From the NCBI GenBank assembly GCA_002633025.1, contig NMRB01000088.1, positions 111,273 to 175,272 of the forward strand: DNA of 64,000 bases. Reading direction: 5' to 3'. Position numbers and translations under genes: made by a program. This document shows, one piece after another, positions 32,697 through 42,824 of this stretch. The notes beneath the pieces are model-generated. The model was not told where the DNA came from. It worked only from the letters and a program-made list of their open reading frames with translations, and searched no databases. Source of the DNA: Notospermus geniculatus. Taxonomy: Eukaryota; Nemertea; Pilidiophora; Heteronemertea; Lineidae. How positions within the stretch are numbered: the first letter of the stretch is position 1; each line of letters starts with the position of its first letter.

Positions 32697-33122
32697 ATAA
32701 AGTGACTTTAAGCTAATAGTACCATTAACTTCAGTACATTTTCCGTTTGGTTAATGGTACCATTACACTCAATAATTCAGTGGTATCGGCCTCCGCTCGA
32801 AGCTGTCACCCTCAACCATGAAACACTTGGTGCCAAAGTCCGTTTCTGAACACTAGATGTCACTACCAGTTGTTGACGAACGCGCTCGATCACCCAGCCA
32901 ATGAGCGATCAGCCAATAAGAAAATGTTTCGTGTTTTCTCCTAATTGCGTGAAATACTGGTCGCTGATTGGTTGATGACAGTTTGCGCCATCTAGCGTTC
33001 AGAAACATGATTAGGGCCGATCTGTGCCAGTGGTTGAGAGCGTATAACTAGTATTGAGCTCGAGGCCACTGGGGACGGGTGTATGGTACCATTAGCTTAA
33101 AGTCACTTTTGAAACAGCCCCC
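32697..33122. mobile_element. AAGTGACTTTAAGCTAATAG foldback MITE, copy 2, split by an insertion
   Basis: The left part (TGTTTCATAAAGTGACTTTA to GGTACCATTA at 32765) and the right part (GGTACCATTAGCTTAAAGTC to GAAACAGCCCC, 33083-33122) together rebuild the 27.1-kb copy. The interruption of 317 bp is a separate foldback element. Confidence 0.85.
32766..33082. mobile_element. 317-bp foldback insertion with 12-bp duplication, tRNA-like words
   Basis: Bordered on both sides by ATGGTACCATTA (32754-32765 and 33083-33094), which the uninterrupted relative would carry once. Inner arms TTTCTGAACACTAGATG and CATCTAGCGTTCAGAAA pair, and the outer parts share GGTTGAG, GAGGCC and CCACTG words in inverted order. 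The plus-strand right end has TGCCAGTGGTTGAG and AGCTCGAGGCC, reminiscent of tRNA A and B boxes. A 12-bp duplication suggests a retroposed or long-TSD element, but the inverted layout is unlike a normal SINE. Confidence 0.75.
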
Positions 33123-33554
33123 TGGTCTTCCGAGTCCGACTCATACCTCTTATTCATGCTCAGTTGTTGCATCAAAAACGTTCTCCCATTGGTATCCCAG
33201 CGTACTATTTGCACCAAAAACATTTATATCAACTTCATGTAGTATCTTCACAATTATGTTGACAGATACCTAAATTTACTCGTAGCCTACTTAGAAATGC
33301 AATATTACACCGAAGGGAGTTGGACCAAATAACATGACATAGCTAATTGCAAAACATATGTAGGAGATGATGAAGGATGGCCCATTGGGAGCCGGGCAAC
33401 CAGCACAGGCATAAAACTACGAAAATAATGACAAGTACATCATCTATTGAGTTGTTTTGGGATGAAATATGTGTCAAATATTATATCATTAGGTGGTATT
33501 ACAGGCAGATAATAAACAAATTGTCTCCAGTTCTCTTATTTTTGACATGAATCA

Positions 33555-33740
33555 AACATCCCCGGCGCCCTATTCATAAATTGTCTGCTGGCATTTTCGG
33601 GCTGTGTGCCGTGCAAAAGCGAAAGGAAACGCAAACATCACCTGAAGAAATATCACATAGCATTGTTCAATATTGTTCCCGATTTTTCGCCCTTTTCCTC
33701 TCAGGTAATCTTCTGACTGCATGCATATTCAAATCATTTG
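33555..33740 (+). repeat. CATCCCCGGCGCC repeat, unit 1
   Basis: ACATCCCCGGCGCCCTATTC, TGTCTGCTGGCATTTTC, GCTGTGTGCCGTGCAAAAGC and CCTGAAGAAATATC match units at 34305 and 34755. The unit is about 200 bp and diverged. Confidence 0.65.
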
Positions 33741-33912
33741 GGGTCAAAGCGTGTCCCGAATAAAGATATTTGAATTATTTCATCGGCTTCGAGTTTTTTT
33801 GTACGATTTTTTTGAGAAATTTTCGAGGTTATTTTTGAGGACGCCTTCTGATTGGTCATATTGAATCACATGATCGCAGCGGCAAACTATGCTTCAGTAA
33901 AACAAATCCTTT

Positions 33913-34080
33913 TCATCACTTGAGAATTTCGACACGCTGTGATACCATACTAACCCTTCATCGGGTAACGTACCATACTTCAACTCATTCTTTTATAATG
34001 CATAGCCACAGGTTCCATGCCTAATTAATAACTAAGATCATTCAAATACATAGATTCGAACAGTCTTGTTGAGCATTCCT
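33913..34080 (+). repeat. Dispersed repeat, copy 2 (partner 8637-8815)
   Basis: Same order of words as the copy at 8.6 kb, from TTTTCATCACTTGAGAATTT to GAACAGTCTTGTTGAGCAT. It lies between units 1 and 2 of the CATCCCCGGCGCC repeat. Confidence 0.7.
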
Positions 34081-34396
34081 GATCGGTGTGTACACTCGCG
34101 AGCGCTGTGGTATACGGTGTACATCGATTGTGTATGAACGAGGTCACCAAGGGCGTGCTACTTTATGCAATCCTGGTTCCTCTGGCCATCGATGGTGGCG
34201 CTGACTGATAATCACGATGACCCCGGCGCGGCCCAACACCAGCGAACCCATTTGCCGTTGGGCTTGTCTTCCAAAGAATTTTTCCTTGTCAATATTTACG
34301 TTGCCAACGTAACATCCCCGGCGCCCCATTCAATCTTTAATGTCTGCTAGCATTTTTCAAGCTGCGTGCCATCATCATAAAGACATCAAACCCTTT

Positions 34397-34639
34397 GGGC
34401 CGTATTCTAGAAGCTTCCTTGGGTCGTATTTTAGAACGTTCCTTAACCGGCGTTAAGTCGACCTAAAGCCTATTGTAAAACCATCGAGAACAATAGATTT
34501 AAGGTGGACCCTAATGTTAAGGAACGTTCTAAAATACGGCCCCTTAAGTCTAAGGTTTACCTTTAGCTATTGTTTGCAGGATAGAATACAAAAGATTAAA
34601 GTGGACCTTTGAGCTAAGGAGGCTCCTAGAATACGGGCC
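34397..34639. mobile_element. GGGCCGTATTTTAGAA family MITE, outer copy of a nest
   Basis: Left end GGGCCGTATTCTAGAAGCTT, right end CTCCTAGAATACGGGCC, bordered by TTT (34394-34396 and 34640-34642). Removing the inner element and one CTT restores a ~120-bp copy with inner words TTAAGTCTAAGG and AAGTGGACCTTTGAGC, the usual size of the family. Confidence 0.85.
34421..34543. mobile_element. GGGCCGTATTTTAGAA family MITE, inner copy of a nest
   Basis: Ends GGGTCGTATTTTAGAACG and complement; interior TATTGTAAAACCATCGAGAA then CAATAGATTTAAGGTGGACC. Bordered by CTT on both sides (34418-34420 and 34544-34546). Nearly identical in its interior to the copy at 51151-51269, while the host copy is more diverged, so the inner copy is younger. 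Confidence 0.88.
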
Positions 34640-34945
34640 TTTATGTTTTTATGGTGCCATCAAAAGCAAAGGAAAATCGGAATATCTTCTGAAGAAAAAT
34701 CCCTTCGAAGTTTCTTCAAATATTTTTTTCATCGCCAGTTATTATACTGTATTGTCAACATGTTAACATCCCCTGACGCCCTCTTCAATCTTTAGGCCTA
34801 GTCTGTTGGCATATTTAACGCTACACGTGTACCTACATGTAGCAAGAGCAAAACGTAAAGTCAGGACTTTTCCCGACGAAATACTCTCCAAAGTTTCCTC
34901 AAATAATTTTTTCTAGCGTCAATTTTTACGTTGTCAACATTATTT

Positions 34946-35469
34946 TTTATGTCGCCAATTGATTGCTTCAGCAATTCTTCGAACTAATCACATGAAATGC
35001 TGATCACTGGAAAATTATGGTGTTAAAACTAATGGGCACCGGGAAGAAAACAAGGAATAAAAACAGATATTCCTTTACCAAACAAACGGATCGTTTACAG
35101 ACGGCAATACACACAATTCAGTGTAAACAAACAACCATTGATCTCGGTAATTGATTGGATATCTCCCGTCTAAACTTAGCATCAATAGTTACGAGATCAA
35201 CACGGCATCCGGCCGAAATCAATAGGACAAATTATTGGGATAAAATAACAAAGACCTATAAAGGGTGCACATAGGTGACTACGTGAAGTGCGCACTCAGC
35301 AATTGCATTTTACTTACGGCAATGATGCTTTTAAAAAGGACCATTATATCGATGTATAAAAGAACATTCAAACAATAATCTGCATGGCAAGCATCTATTT
35401 TCGTGAAGGAATTGATTTGGGGCCTGAGGCCTGAGTCCTCGCAGACAGAAAATCATTTGTTATTGGTTA
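34946..35469. other. Unassigned non-coding stretch
   Basis: No gene or repeat recognised. Confidence 0.4.
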
Positions 35470-35790
35470 TATTTGTTCCTGATCTCACCGGTATGAGCTC
35501 GGTACTGCCCGTCGTCAATAATCACGTGAAAGTCGTTTCCAATGCGCTGATTGGTCAACAAAGGAACAATACAATTGGTTTTCGGCCAATCAAACATCCT
35601 GAAGAAATCAGGTCCGTCTAGCATCGCTCCCAGAGGCTCGCGCACGCCTTGTGTGTGCAAGTACAGGGAGTGATGCCAATATGACGTTATTTCTTCAAGA
35701 TGCCAATCAACAAGTTTTTTTCTACTGTATTCCGACGATCACGTGGTTATGGACAAACGGCACTACCGACGATAGTATTTACATGTACTC
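35470..35790 (+). repeat. Old dispersed repeat, partner of 42245-42420
   Basis: Shares, in order, CCTGATCTCACC, GTCGT, GCTGATTGGTCAAC, CCAATCAA, CGACGATCACGT, GGACA and GGCACTACC...TAGTATTTA with the block at 42.2 kb. The version here has an extra 140 bp in the middle. Class unknown. Confidence 0.5.
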
Positions 35791-35842
35791 TTACCGGTGA
35801 AAACACAGAAACCAATCTAAGGCTAGGCGCACATTGGGTCAA

Positions 35843-35957
35843 CATGAAAAAAAAGTAGCAAATGGTTTTACTTGAATTTCGCAATATACATGTAAATACA
35901 CAAGGTAATGCTGTACAAATATGAAGTAAAGGTATTTGCTGGTCTTCATTCATAATA
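35843..35957. mobile_element. GCTAGCAAATGCTTTTAC foldback family, nested copy
   Basis: GTAGCAAATGGTTTTACTTG then AATTTCGCAATATACATGTA on the left; CAAATATGAAGTAAAGGTAT then TTGCTGGTCTTCATTCATAA on the right. Most similar to the copy at 56508-56627 (shared ACACAAGGTAATGCT / GCACAAGGCAATGCT centre). Confidence 0.75.
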
Positions 35958-35978
35958 TGCCGTCAATGGGTTATAATA

Positions 35979-36139
35979 GGGAGTTTAAGAAATTAGACGA
36001 TAAACGCTAACTTAATACGACAACGTTATTTTTTGTACCGAAAATGCAATGCAACGCTCTGTATAATCTGGTGAATTCGCAGTATGAAAAATAACGTGGT
36101 CGTAAAGTTAACGTTTATCGTTTGATTTCTTAAACTCCC
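35979..36139. mobile_element. TA-flanked MITE, GGGAGGTTTA family, copy 2
   Basis: Ends GGGAGTTTAAGAAATTAGAC and complement; TA borders at 35977-35978 and 36140-36141. Shares AACGTTATTTTTTGTACCGA and GTTTATCGTTTGATTTCTTA with 7837-7985. Lies inside the opened element of 35818-36295. Confidence 0.88.
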
Positions 36140-36151
36140 TATTATGATCCA

Positions 36152-36277
36152 CTGACGGCAAATCTCATTGCGGTAGGGGTATTTACAAAGTCGACTGACC
36201 CAACGCTGCTGGACTCGTCATTCAGCCGGGTCAGTCGACTTTAAAAACACCCCTGCCGCATTGAGATTTGCCGTCAA
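36152..36277. mobile_element. Palindrome GACGGCAAATCTCATTGCGG
   Basis: Arms of about 50 bp run CTGACGGCAAATCTCATTGC, GGTAGGGGTATTTACAAAG, TCGACTGACCC and back. Inner loop of about 26 bp. It forms the inner arms of the split element described at 35818-36295. Confidence 0.85.
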
Positions 36278-36661
36278 TGTGCACCTATAGCCTTACTGTG
36301 GTTGTCCATTCCTTGTCTGAGGATGAAGTCGTGCTTGAGGACTTCAACTCCACCAGTCATTCCGTACATTTCCCCCAAACCAAGCGCTGTGTTGACTCCC
36401 ATTAAAAGTTGATGCCTGACACACGCACCCAGACCAGGTGATTAGCTGGTTTCGCACTGACGGCTAGATGCTAAACTTTGCTGTAACCATGGTGACTGCT
36501 AAACGATGGTAATGGATGAGGGAGATCAACAGATGGAAATTGACATGGTTCGTGGTGCGATCTGGTAAAGGAACGAGGAACCACGTGTTGGAGATTACCG
36601 GTACGCGTACAGAGACATCTCGTGGAAATGGAGAGACACACACCGACAGAGACAAAATACA

Positions 36662-37128
36662 GGGCTAGGTCCACAATTAAATTTTCTGTACACGTCCTGT
36701 ACATCGACTGTATATACATTTTGCCAAATAATTCAAAAACTACATATAGGAGTTGCTTCAAATTTTCACAGGCATCGATTGGCATTTGTTGTCAATATTA
36801 TATTTGAGTTTCATTAAATTCCAATGATTCTAATTCTTTTTATTTGCAATTTTCTCAGACAATGTAAATATCATACGAAATCGCCGCCATTTCACTGCCC
36901 TGAAACCAGTATCCTTACACCCCTGCTGGGAACGGTAAATATCCGGGTAAAATAAAATGGGCCTAGTATGCTTTAGACTACTATATTCCGATCAAAAGGA
37001 GCCAATTCTGAATAACCTACCCCAAATTATATCTTTATAGCCCACATTTACCTGTTACCGGGTGTTTTTATTACGCACTACCAGCTTGTCCCATGGTCCC
37101 ACTGTACAATTTTTCCTGGACCTAGCCC
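36662..37128. mobile_element. 467-bp GGGCTAGGTCCA element, copy 1
   Basis: Terminal inverted repeats GGGCTAGGTCCAC and complement, bordered by TACA (36658-36661 and 37129-37132). The interior matches 61840-62292 almost throughout, including TCTGTACACGTCCTGTACAT, TTTGCCAAATAATTCAAAAA, CGAAATCGCCGCCATTT and CATTTACCTGTTACCGGGTG. It has no long frame on either strand, so it is a non-autonomous element. A 4-bp or TA-type duplication leaves the superfamily open. Confidence 0.88.
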
Positions 37129-37132
37129 TACA

Positions 37133-38705
37133 GGAAGTGAAGATACATGGCAAAACGAACTTTGAAATAATGGTTTTCTGAAAGGCAAAGGTGGTGGTGC
37201 ACTCTGGTGGCGGTATGAAGAACTGAAGTATTTCAAAGGAGGTCGCACAACAGCACAAATGCTGATCTTCAAAGCAGTACTTTTTGCAGGATTCTAACTC
37301 ACGATCTCTCGCATATGGCACCATCCTCAGCATTAAGGGAAGCCCACAGCAACTTTTCTTTGGTATGCTCACCTCCATTTGCTAGAAATTTAGTGAAAGC
37401 AACAAGATTGCCTCGTGTGCAGATGTTTTTGAGAATTCATGGCTCTTATGAGCGCAAGTTATTGCTCCGATCATTTTTTTATTGCTTTTTGCTTGTGGTA
37501 AGCAAGACACGCTGCTTTCCATCGCACATGGCGCAATGATTGTTGCATAATTGTTGTCTGCAGATGAATAAATTGCCTCATGTGCCGCGCTAACATGTCC
37601 ATCTACAAACAAATGGTCCATTTGCCAAAAATATCATTCGAGAGAATCCTTTTTACTCTACCGGAGTTGCCTCTTGACATTTTTTTTGTGAACCAACTTG
37701 GTACTTTAAGAAATTAACAAAGTGTCAGAGACTTTCTGTCAAAAATTCAAGAACGCGCTACAAGAATATGAGGAATGTTACTTTAACAGATGGCAACAGT
37801 TGTTGGACCTTTAACTGTCATCATATCCAGGCACTTGCAATCAGTTACCAGACAGCATTCTCCCTTGGCGCAGAAATTTCAGTTCCTCTTCTCGCTGACA
37901 GATGGCACTGCTGTGACTTTCAAAGCCACATCATGAAAATGGTATTTTGGAGCGAAATGATGAAATTGACATTGGTTCTTCTGAAATCCAGAGACAAAGA
38001 ATGGCCCCACAAATTGAAGCTCCACTTCTCTTGTATATTTTTATGCCCAGCGAAGTAAGCAATCAATTTTGTTCGAAAACATCAGAAAGGGCCTACCTTA
38101 CTCAGCAGCGTCATTGCTTCAAGTTCTGAAGCCAGATACTCACCTGCAACGAAAAAGCATAGGAAAAGTTATTGAAAAGAAAAATAGCAATGACATGGGT
38201 AGTTACGTCATCATGACGTAATGGTGGTGCGATGATCTGGAGGACATAGGAACAAAATCTGGTCGAGAAATCTTGGTTGTCTGAGGAATTAGGTTGGATA
38301 TTTCGTATCGTTTACCTCGGCAGACATCCACACTTCATAGAAACATATACAGGAATAACTGTCCCTTGTGTCCGTATCAGGACAAGTCAGGAATGCTAAG
38401 GAGGGATACGTGTCTGATCCGCCTCTCTCCAGAGACGGCGGACATCAGAGATGATCACGGATTTTGCAAATGACGAGAAGGATAATGAAGTCTCATCAAT
38501 GAAACGCAATACATTCTAATCTAATGACGTGTAAGACGGCCATCTCTAGAGGTGCAACTAGATATGATTCACCATTGTCCGCTGTTTTCTTCGTTTCAGA
38601 AGACTGTGACAGGAATAAATAGGTATTCACACTTGGACCAGTTGCCAAATGTGGAGCAGGAACTCCGGACTTGAGTACCCATTGCGCCGGGCATCCATGC
38701 AAGCA
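37133..38705. other. Unassigned non-coding stretch with one CRE-like palindrome
   Basis: No gene found in 1.6 kb. TTACGTCATCATGACGTAA at 38203-38221 is a perfect palindrome of two TGACGTAA half-sites, the core bound by CREB/ATF proteins; with no gene nearby its role is unknown. Confidence 0.4.
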
Positions 38706-38710
38706 CTGAC

Positions 38711-38872
38711 CAGGGGCGGATCCACGATATCGGACAAGAGGGGGCCGCACTGTTGTAGAAACATTGAAATCTGGGGTGAATTTCAATGATTTGCTCCAAA
38801 TTTCAGAATTTCACGATCAACTTTACAGACTTGTTGGCCGAAGGGGGGGGGGCGCCCCCGGATCCGCGCCTG
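38711..38872. mobile_element. CAGGGGCGGATCC MITE with 5-bp duplication
   Basis: Ends CAGGGGCGGATCCACGA and GGATCCGCGCCTG; exact 5-mers CTGAC at 38706-38710 and 38873-38877. Contains a G run followed by a C run near the right end. CAG-starting ends resemble hAT elements, a few of which make 5-bp duplications; the assignment is tentative. Confidence 0.85.
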
Positions 38873-39054
38873 CTGACGACTGCATGCAACATTGATCATC
38901 CTGAGGTAATCTGATTCAGTGGTTCTTCATGCTTGCTCTGTTTGTGGGCGGAGATGCAGACAGCAAGCATAGGAATCGCTGATTACCTCAGGATGTACGT
39001 TGCTTTTTACTTCCAGCTCAGAAGCCGACGTGCCAAATGTAAAACGAAACCCTC

Positions 39055-39064
39055 NNNNNNNNNN
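39055..39064. other. Assembly gap of 10 N beside a G run
   Basis: Ten unresolved bases followed by 12-13 G. It probably hides another G/C-rich element end like those at 38.7 and 60.0 kb. Open frames across it are not meaningful. Confidence 0.95.
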
Positions 39065-39501
39065 GGGGGGGGGGGGTCCAGTACGCCTACAAGCCAAGTA
39101 CACAATACATCAAGACTGGTGCATTCACATTCATATTCCAGCAGCCGGTCTCCGTACGATGTGTCGAAGTATATTTTCCCAGGGATAGGACAGCTGCATG
39201 AAGAGATCATTTTGTATGGAGAGGAAATGATCAAGCACCGAAAAGAGATACGCCAGGTGCCGTACGATTGGTAGGCCTTTTTTTCCCCTTACTGAAGTAC
39301 ATCCTTGCGTGAGGGAGATCGTAACGCATTATTCCTTTCTGTGACAGCAAGAATTGTGCAAAGACTTGTCATCAAATGCATCCTTTTTATTGCTTTTTGT
39401 CGAGAATATGCTGCCGTTTTGAAGAAGCTTCATTAGCCCTGTTCCCAGATTTCAAAATGAGGGAAACGGATCGAGATTTAGCACTGACACATGGCAGAAT
39501 A

Positions 39502-39921
39502 GGAGCTGTCAGTGAGTTGACCAATAGGTGTCACTACGGCCCAATTCAATGCATACAGCGGACACATTCATTCTTGATCGCAAACTACAACAGTGCCAAT
39601 TTTCTCCACTACATGTACGTTAAACAAATAAACACTGTCATCGACCAGTCGCCGCCATGTTTGACCGCATCACTCCTCCTAATGGAGTTACCGTAGGAGC
39701 CTGATCACAATTGGTAGATATTTTTCCATTTAACCTTCCGCTGCACTACTTTTCAAGATGGTAACCTTCGAACGATACTAGAGGGTGTTGGTTAACCTCG
39801 TCCCACGACCCTCTAGTGTCAAGATTGTCTTGATCGACCACCAATCATGTGGATTTTCCTGTACATTGGTCCGCTAGAACTTTGCTGCCATCTTTTGGCA
39901 ATACGCGCGGCTGACTACTCC
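39502..39921. mobile_element. AGGAGCTGTCAGTC element, copy expanded by an insertion
   Basis: Left part AGGAGCTGTCAGTGAGTTGA, CCAATAGGTGTCACTACGGC, CCAATTCAATGC; right part ACATTGGTCCGCTAGAACTT, TGCTGCCATCTTTTGGCAAT, GACTACTCC. TA borders both ends (39500-39501 and 39922-39923). Simple copies at 47375-47539 and 48908-49042 are 135-165 bp, so about 280 bp (39565-39850) is extra here and includes a CTAGAGGGTG...ACCCTCTAG inverted pair. Confidence 0.75.
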
Positions 39922-39923
39922 TA

Positions 39924-40590
39924 TTGAACGCAGAGCCTCTTGCTCATGAGCCAGCGACCTAGGCCACTATACCATCATAACTGGTATTAACCAGAAACAT
40001 CATAGGACTAATTCCTCCGCGGAACCTCCTTGTGTCCTATATCAGCCTCATACATACAAGCGTGATTACTGGCCAAATTTCAGCATTATCGCCCAATCAT
40101 ACGGTGGGAACATGATTCCATCAAGCCCGACGTGGCTCCCATGGTCATCATCGATCATCCACAAAATGAATTTGCCGAAACATGTATCAATTTCTCATCC
40201 ATATCGCCGGCGATTATTCGACCAATTTCGAACGCTTCAGACATTAGCATGCAATCAGAGCTGGGATATGACTCCACTCGTTCGATAATTTGTTTCCCAT
40301 GTGTCATCGAGAGTGAAAACCATACGAACGCTGGTAGGAAAAAATTGTCCATTCAAGTATATGAAACACCTTCCAAAAATGAAATACGCCAAGTCGCAGT
40401 TTTAAGGCCAGAGAAATGGGTCCAGCCTCTCCTGCTGGTGATGGACGGCATTGCTGACCACACAACAGGCTGTAGATATCGTGGAATCGAAGTCCTGTCA
40501 CTGCGCTGATATGACAAAGCTGGAGGAGCTAGATCCCAGTGGCAAAGCCAGGCCTCTGTGACCTTACAACTGCGATTTTGGGATGGGCAA
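39924..40590. other. Unassigned stretch with an unsupported open frame
   Basis: An open frame of 125 codons runs 40132-40509 on the plus strand but begins at GTG, has no recognisable domain and no splice-site support. I do not call it a gene. Confidence 0.35.
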
Positions 40591-40592
40591 TT

Positions 40593-40750
40593 GATGGGTT
40601 TCGCCAGCAGCCATCTTGCCAAAATTAGGTCATCAGCATGGGCATTCTCTTCCAGAGTGACAGTTGATTGGTTCTCCCATGACCCAGTGGGGGAAATCAC
40701 CATGACGATGACCTACATTTAGGAAGGTGGCTGCAAGCGAAACACTCATC
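40593..40750. mobile_element. GATGAGTTTCGCCAGCAGCC foldback MITE, copy 1
   Basis: Left arm GATGGGTTTCGCCAGCAGCC then ATCTTGCCAAAATTAGGTCA; the right arm is a damaged complement ending GCGAAACACTCATC. The inner GAGTGACAGTTGATTGGTTC words match the copy at 59678-59830 in reverse. Confidence 0.82.
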
Positions 40751-40824
40751 TATACCACGTCTGCGATTGAATTTGTTCAGATTTTGCACTGTATTAAAAG
40801 TGTTCACATGACTTAGAACGGTTA

Positions 40825-40975
40825 CAGGAAACTTCGTCCCTGAGGAAAGTTCTTCGTCCCCGAAAATTCGTCCCTGGAAAATTCTTCCCTAGGGGACGAA
40901 TATTCCTCGGTGACGAATTTTCCTTGGGGACGAATATTCCGGGGACGAATTTTCTTAGAGCCACTTAAAGTAGAT
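40825..40975. repeat. TTCGTCCC / GGGACGAA inverted-repeat cluster
   Basis: Four to five TTCGTCCCTGAGGAAA-like words on one strand (40832-40890) face four GGGGACGAAT-like words (40893-40953). The tract is a degenerate minisatellite in which half the units are inverted, so alternative hairpins are possible. Confidence 0.8.
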
Positions 40976-41482
40976 CTCTTTTCTGCTGATAAAAAAAACA
41001 ATGATATAATGGGCATTAGGCCTCAGCCATAATCTGAAGTGATACATACATGTACTACTGCAGAACACAAACTTAATCAACAGTTACATTGCGATCACGT
41101 TGTACAGCGCTCGTCATATCAATATACATACCAAGTGCCCCTGGGTCATGTCTGGTTAGGGTGGATAACGCAGCGACATGGAGGTGACTTTACTCATAAA
41201 TGAATCTTAGAAAATAATCAATATCCAATGACATTTATGATGCCAATTCGACAAATCATCAATCATCGATGCATTCATTGGAAATTAAGTTAGACAAAAA
41301 TTGACTCGTCTGTAGTTGATGTTTTTTTTGTCTCCATGATTCTTAAGCCTTAGCGAGCGTCTCCTCTCGTGGAACCTCTCTGATAGGGACACAAATCCAG
41401 CCCAAATTGTCATGTCATTATTTCGCTTTATTTTAACCTGTAACTCATCCGCCCCCAGGAAAGCTGGCAGTATCGTCAGCTG

Positions 41483-41689
41483 AAAGGGGCTGTTCATTTT
41501 CGTCACTTTTCGAGCAATCTGAGTTGTGATCCTTGGGAAAACGGAAAAAGCTATGCACTTGCAAATTGCAGGGATTATTTGTTGTACTGTACAGAATAAT
41601 CGCTGCAATTTGCAGCTTCATAGCTTTCTCCATTTTCTCAAGGATCACAACTCAGATTCCTCAATTGACGAAAACGAGCAGTCCCTTTT
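41483..41689. mobile_element. AAAGGGGCTGTTCATTTTCG foldback MITE, copy 1
   Basis: The left arm AAAGGGGCTGTTCATTTTCG continues through ATCTGAGTTGTGATCCTTGG and AAAAGCTATG. The right arm is its complement to CAGTCCCTTTT. The two arms touch through CTGCAATTTGCAG. The copy at 56164-56358 shares arms and centre (AACAAATAATCCCTGCAATT, in opposite orientation). About 200 bp, non-coding. Confidence 0.88.
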
Positions 41690-42244
41690 CTATAATCATA
41701 GGGAATGAATTTGAAAGAATTTGAAGAAAGATTCTTCAGATGGTTGACAGAAACAACATTTCTTCAAATATTTTTCAATGATTTCCAATGGGTGAGAGAA
41801 AATCCAGACAGAAGATGCCGTTTGCTGCACTCATGGGACGGATGAGTTATAAGACACCTTTCAATTTACGACATCATTTGACAGTCTGGATGCATCCTGC
41901 AAAAGACGACTCTTCTTATCACGTCACTCCATTTCTCTTACATGTATGTATCTCCCCATTTTCGTCCAACCCGTGAAGGTTATTTCTATCAAATATATTT
42001 TTGTTTCTATTCATTAAAATGAAAGGGCTGAAGAAGCCACAGACATCCTATTTAAGAATACGTGACATTTCCTTGAGACTGAAGTACCTCTTTCTTTTAT
42101 GGAATTAAAAGGCCAAGAGTCATCTCAATCACGACTTTCTCTTCTGTTTTTCTCGTAACGGAAGCCGTACCATTACGATCAATTACCTGATTTGTACGTG
42201 CACACTGCCAGGCATCCTAATCCCACTTTTGTGACGTACACTTT
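41690..42244. other. Unassigned non-coding stretch
   Basis: No gene or repeat recognised. Confidence 0.4.
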
Positions 42245-42420
42245 CTGTTAGATTGGTTCCCGATCTCACCCGCCCGTTCGGATTTAATACAGAGATCGGT
42301 AACGGCTGTCGTTGTCAACCTGCTGATTGGCCAACCAATCAAGGCGTTTTGATCCGCTGCTTTTTCGGACGATCACGTTTTTAAGGACACCAGGCACTAC
42401 CAATCTTAGTATTTAAAGCA
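42245..42420 (+). repeat. Old dispersed repeat, partner of 35470-35790
   Basis: CCCGATCTCACCCG, GTCGTTGTCAACCTGCTGAT, TGGCCAACCAATCAA, GGACGATCACGTTT and GGCACTACCAATCTTAGTAT follow the same order as at 35.5 kb. Confidence 0.5.
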
Positions 42421-42667
42421 TCGCTGTTTTTAATTTTACGGTATTTTCAAAATGTTAGGAGAATGCAGGTAGAGGTCACACAGCCTCGAGAAGGGCCCCA
42501 AAATGCTTGCCTGATCATACTTCAAAGAAGCAAGCCTTAGATTTCAGCACACATCGAAAAAAACTGCAGGGAGAGCTCTTACATGTACATGTATGTCTTT
42601 ACATGGGGCACAGTAGCCTATATTTTACTCTACACTAAAGGTCGGAGGACGTAAGCACTTTCTGAAT

Positions 42668-42822
42668 GGGGACCACAGCCGACTTTTTCAATAGGTGTCA
42701 CTAGTGGTTAAAAGTATTGAAATGAAACTGACATCCCGGTCCTGATCAATTTCCCACACAAAAGGCGTGCATTGTATTAGGGCCGGGTTTCGGTGTGCTG
42801 TCCTCTATCGAGCTAGGATCCC
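42668..42822. mobile_element. AT-flanked GGGGACCCTAGC element, simple copy E
   Basis: Uninterrupted copy with AT at 42666-42667 and 42823-42824. The centre reads AAAGGCGTGCATTGTATTAG, showing what the unoccupied insertion site looks like. One left-end segment (ACAGCCGACTTTTTC) has diverged. Confidence 0.85.
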
Positions 42823-42824
42823 AT

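Larger units (their letters stand above)
34305..34945 (+). repeat. CATCCCCGGCGCC repeat, units 2 and 3 (unit 2 interrupted)
   Basis: Unit 2 starts ACATCCCCGGCGCCCCATTC at 34310, is broken at about 34396 by a nest of two MITEs, and resumes at 34643 with TGGTGCCATCAAAAGCAAAG. Unit 3 starts ACATCCCCTGACGCCCTCTT near 34761 and ends near TTTACGTTGTCAACATT. Without the insertion the period is about 220 bp. Confidence 0.65.
35818..36295. mobile_element. TAAGGCTAGGCGCACATTG element split by a nest of other elements
   Basis: The right end ACGGCAAATCTC...CAATGTGCACCTATAGCCTTA belongs to a palindrome whose inner arms are 36152-36277. The expected left tip TAAGGCTAGGCGCACATTG is found only at 35818-35836, separated from its arm by about 315 bp that contain two further MITEs. 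The simplest reading is one ~165-bp foldback opened by later insertions. Confidence 0.65.

Noticed and set aside
40132-40509. 125-codon plus-strand frame with protein-like composition
   Set aside because: Starts at GTG, no domain, no splice sites or neighbouring exons that would make a gene.
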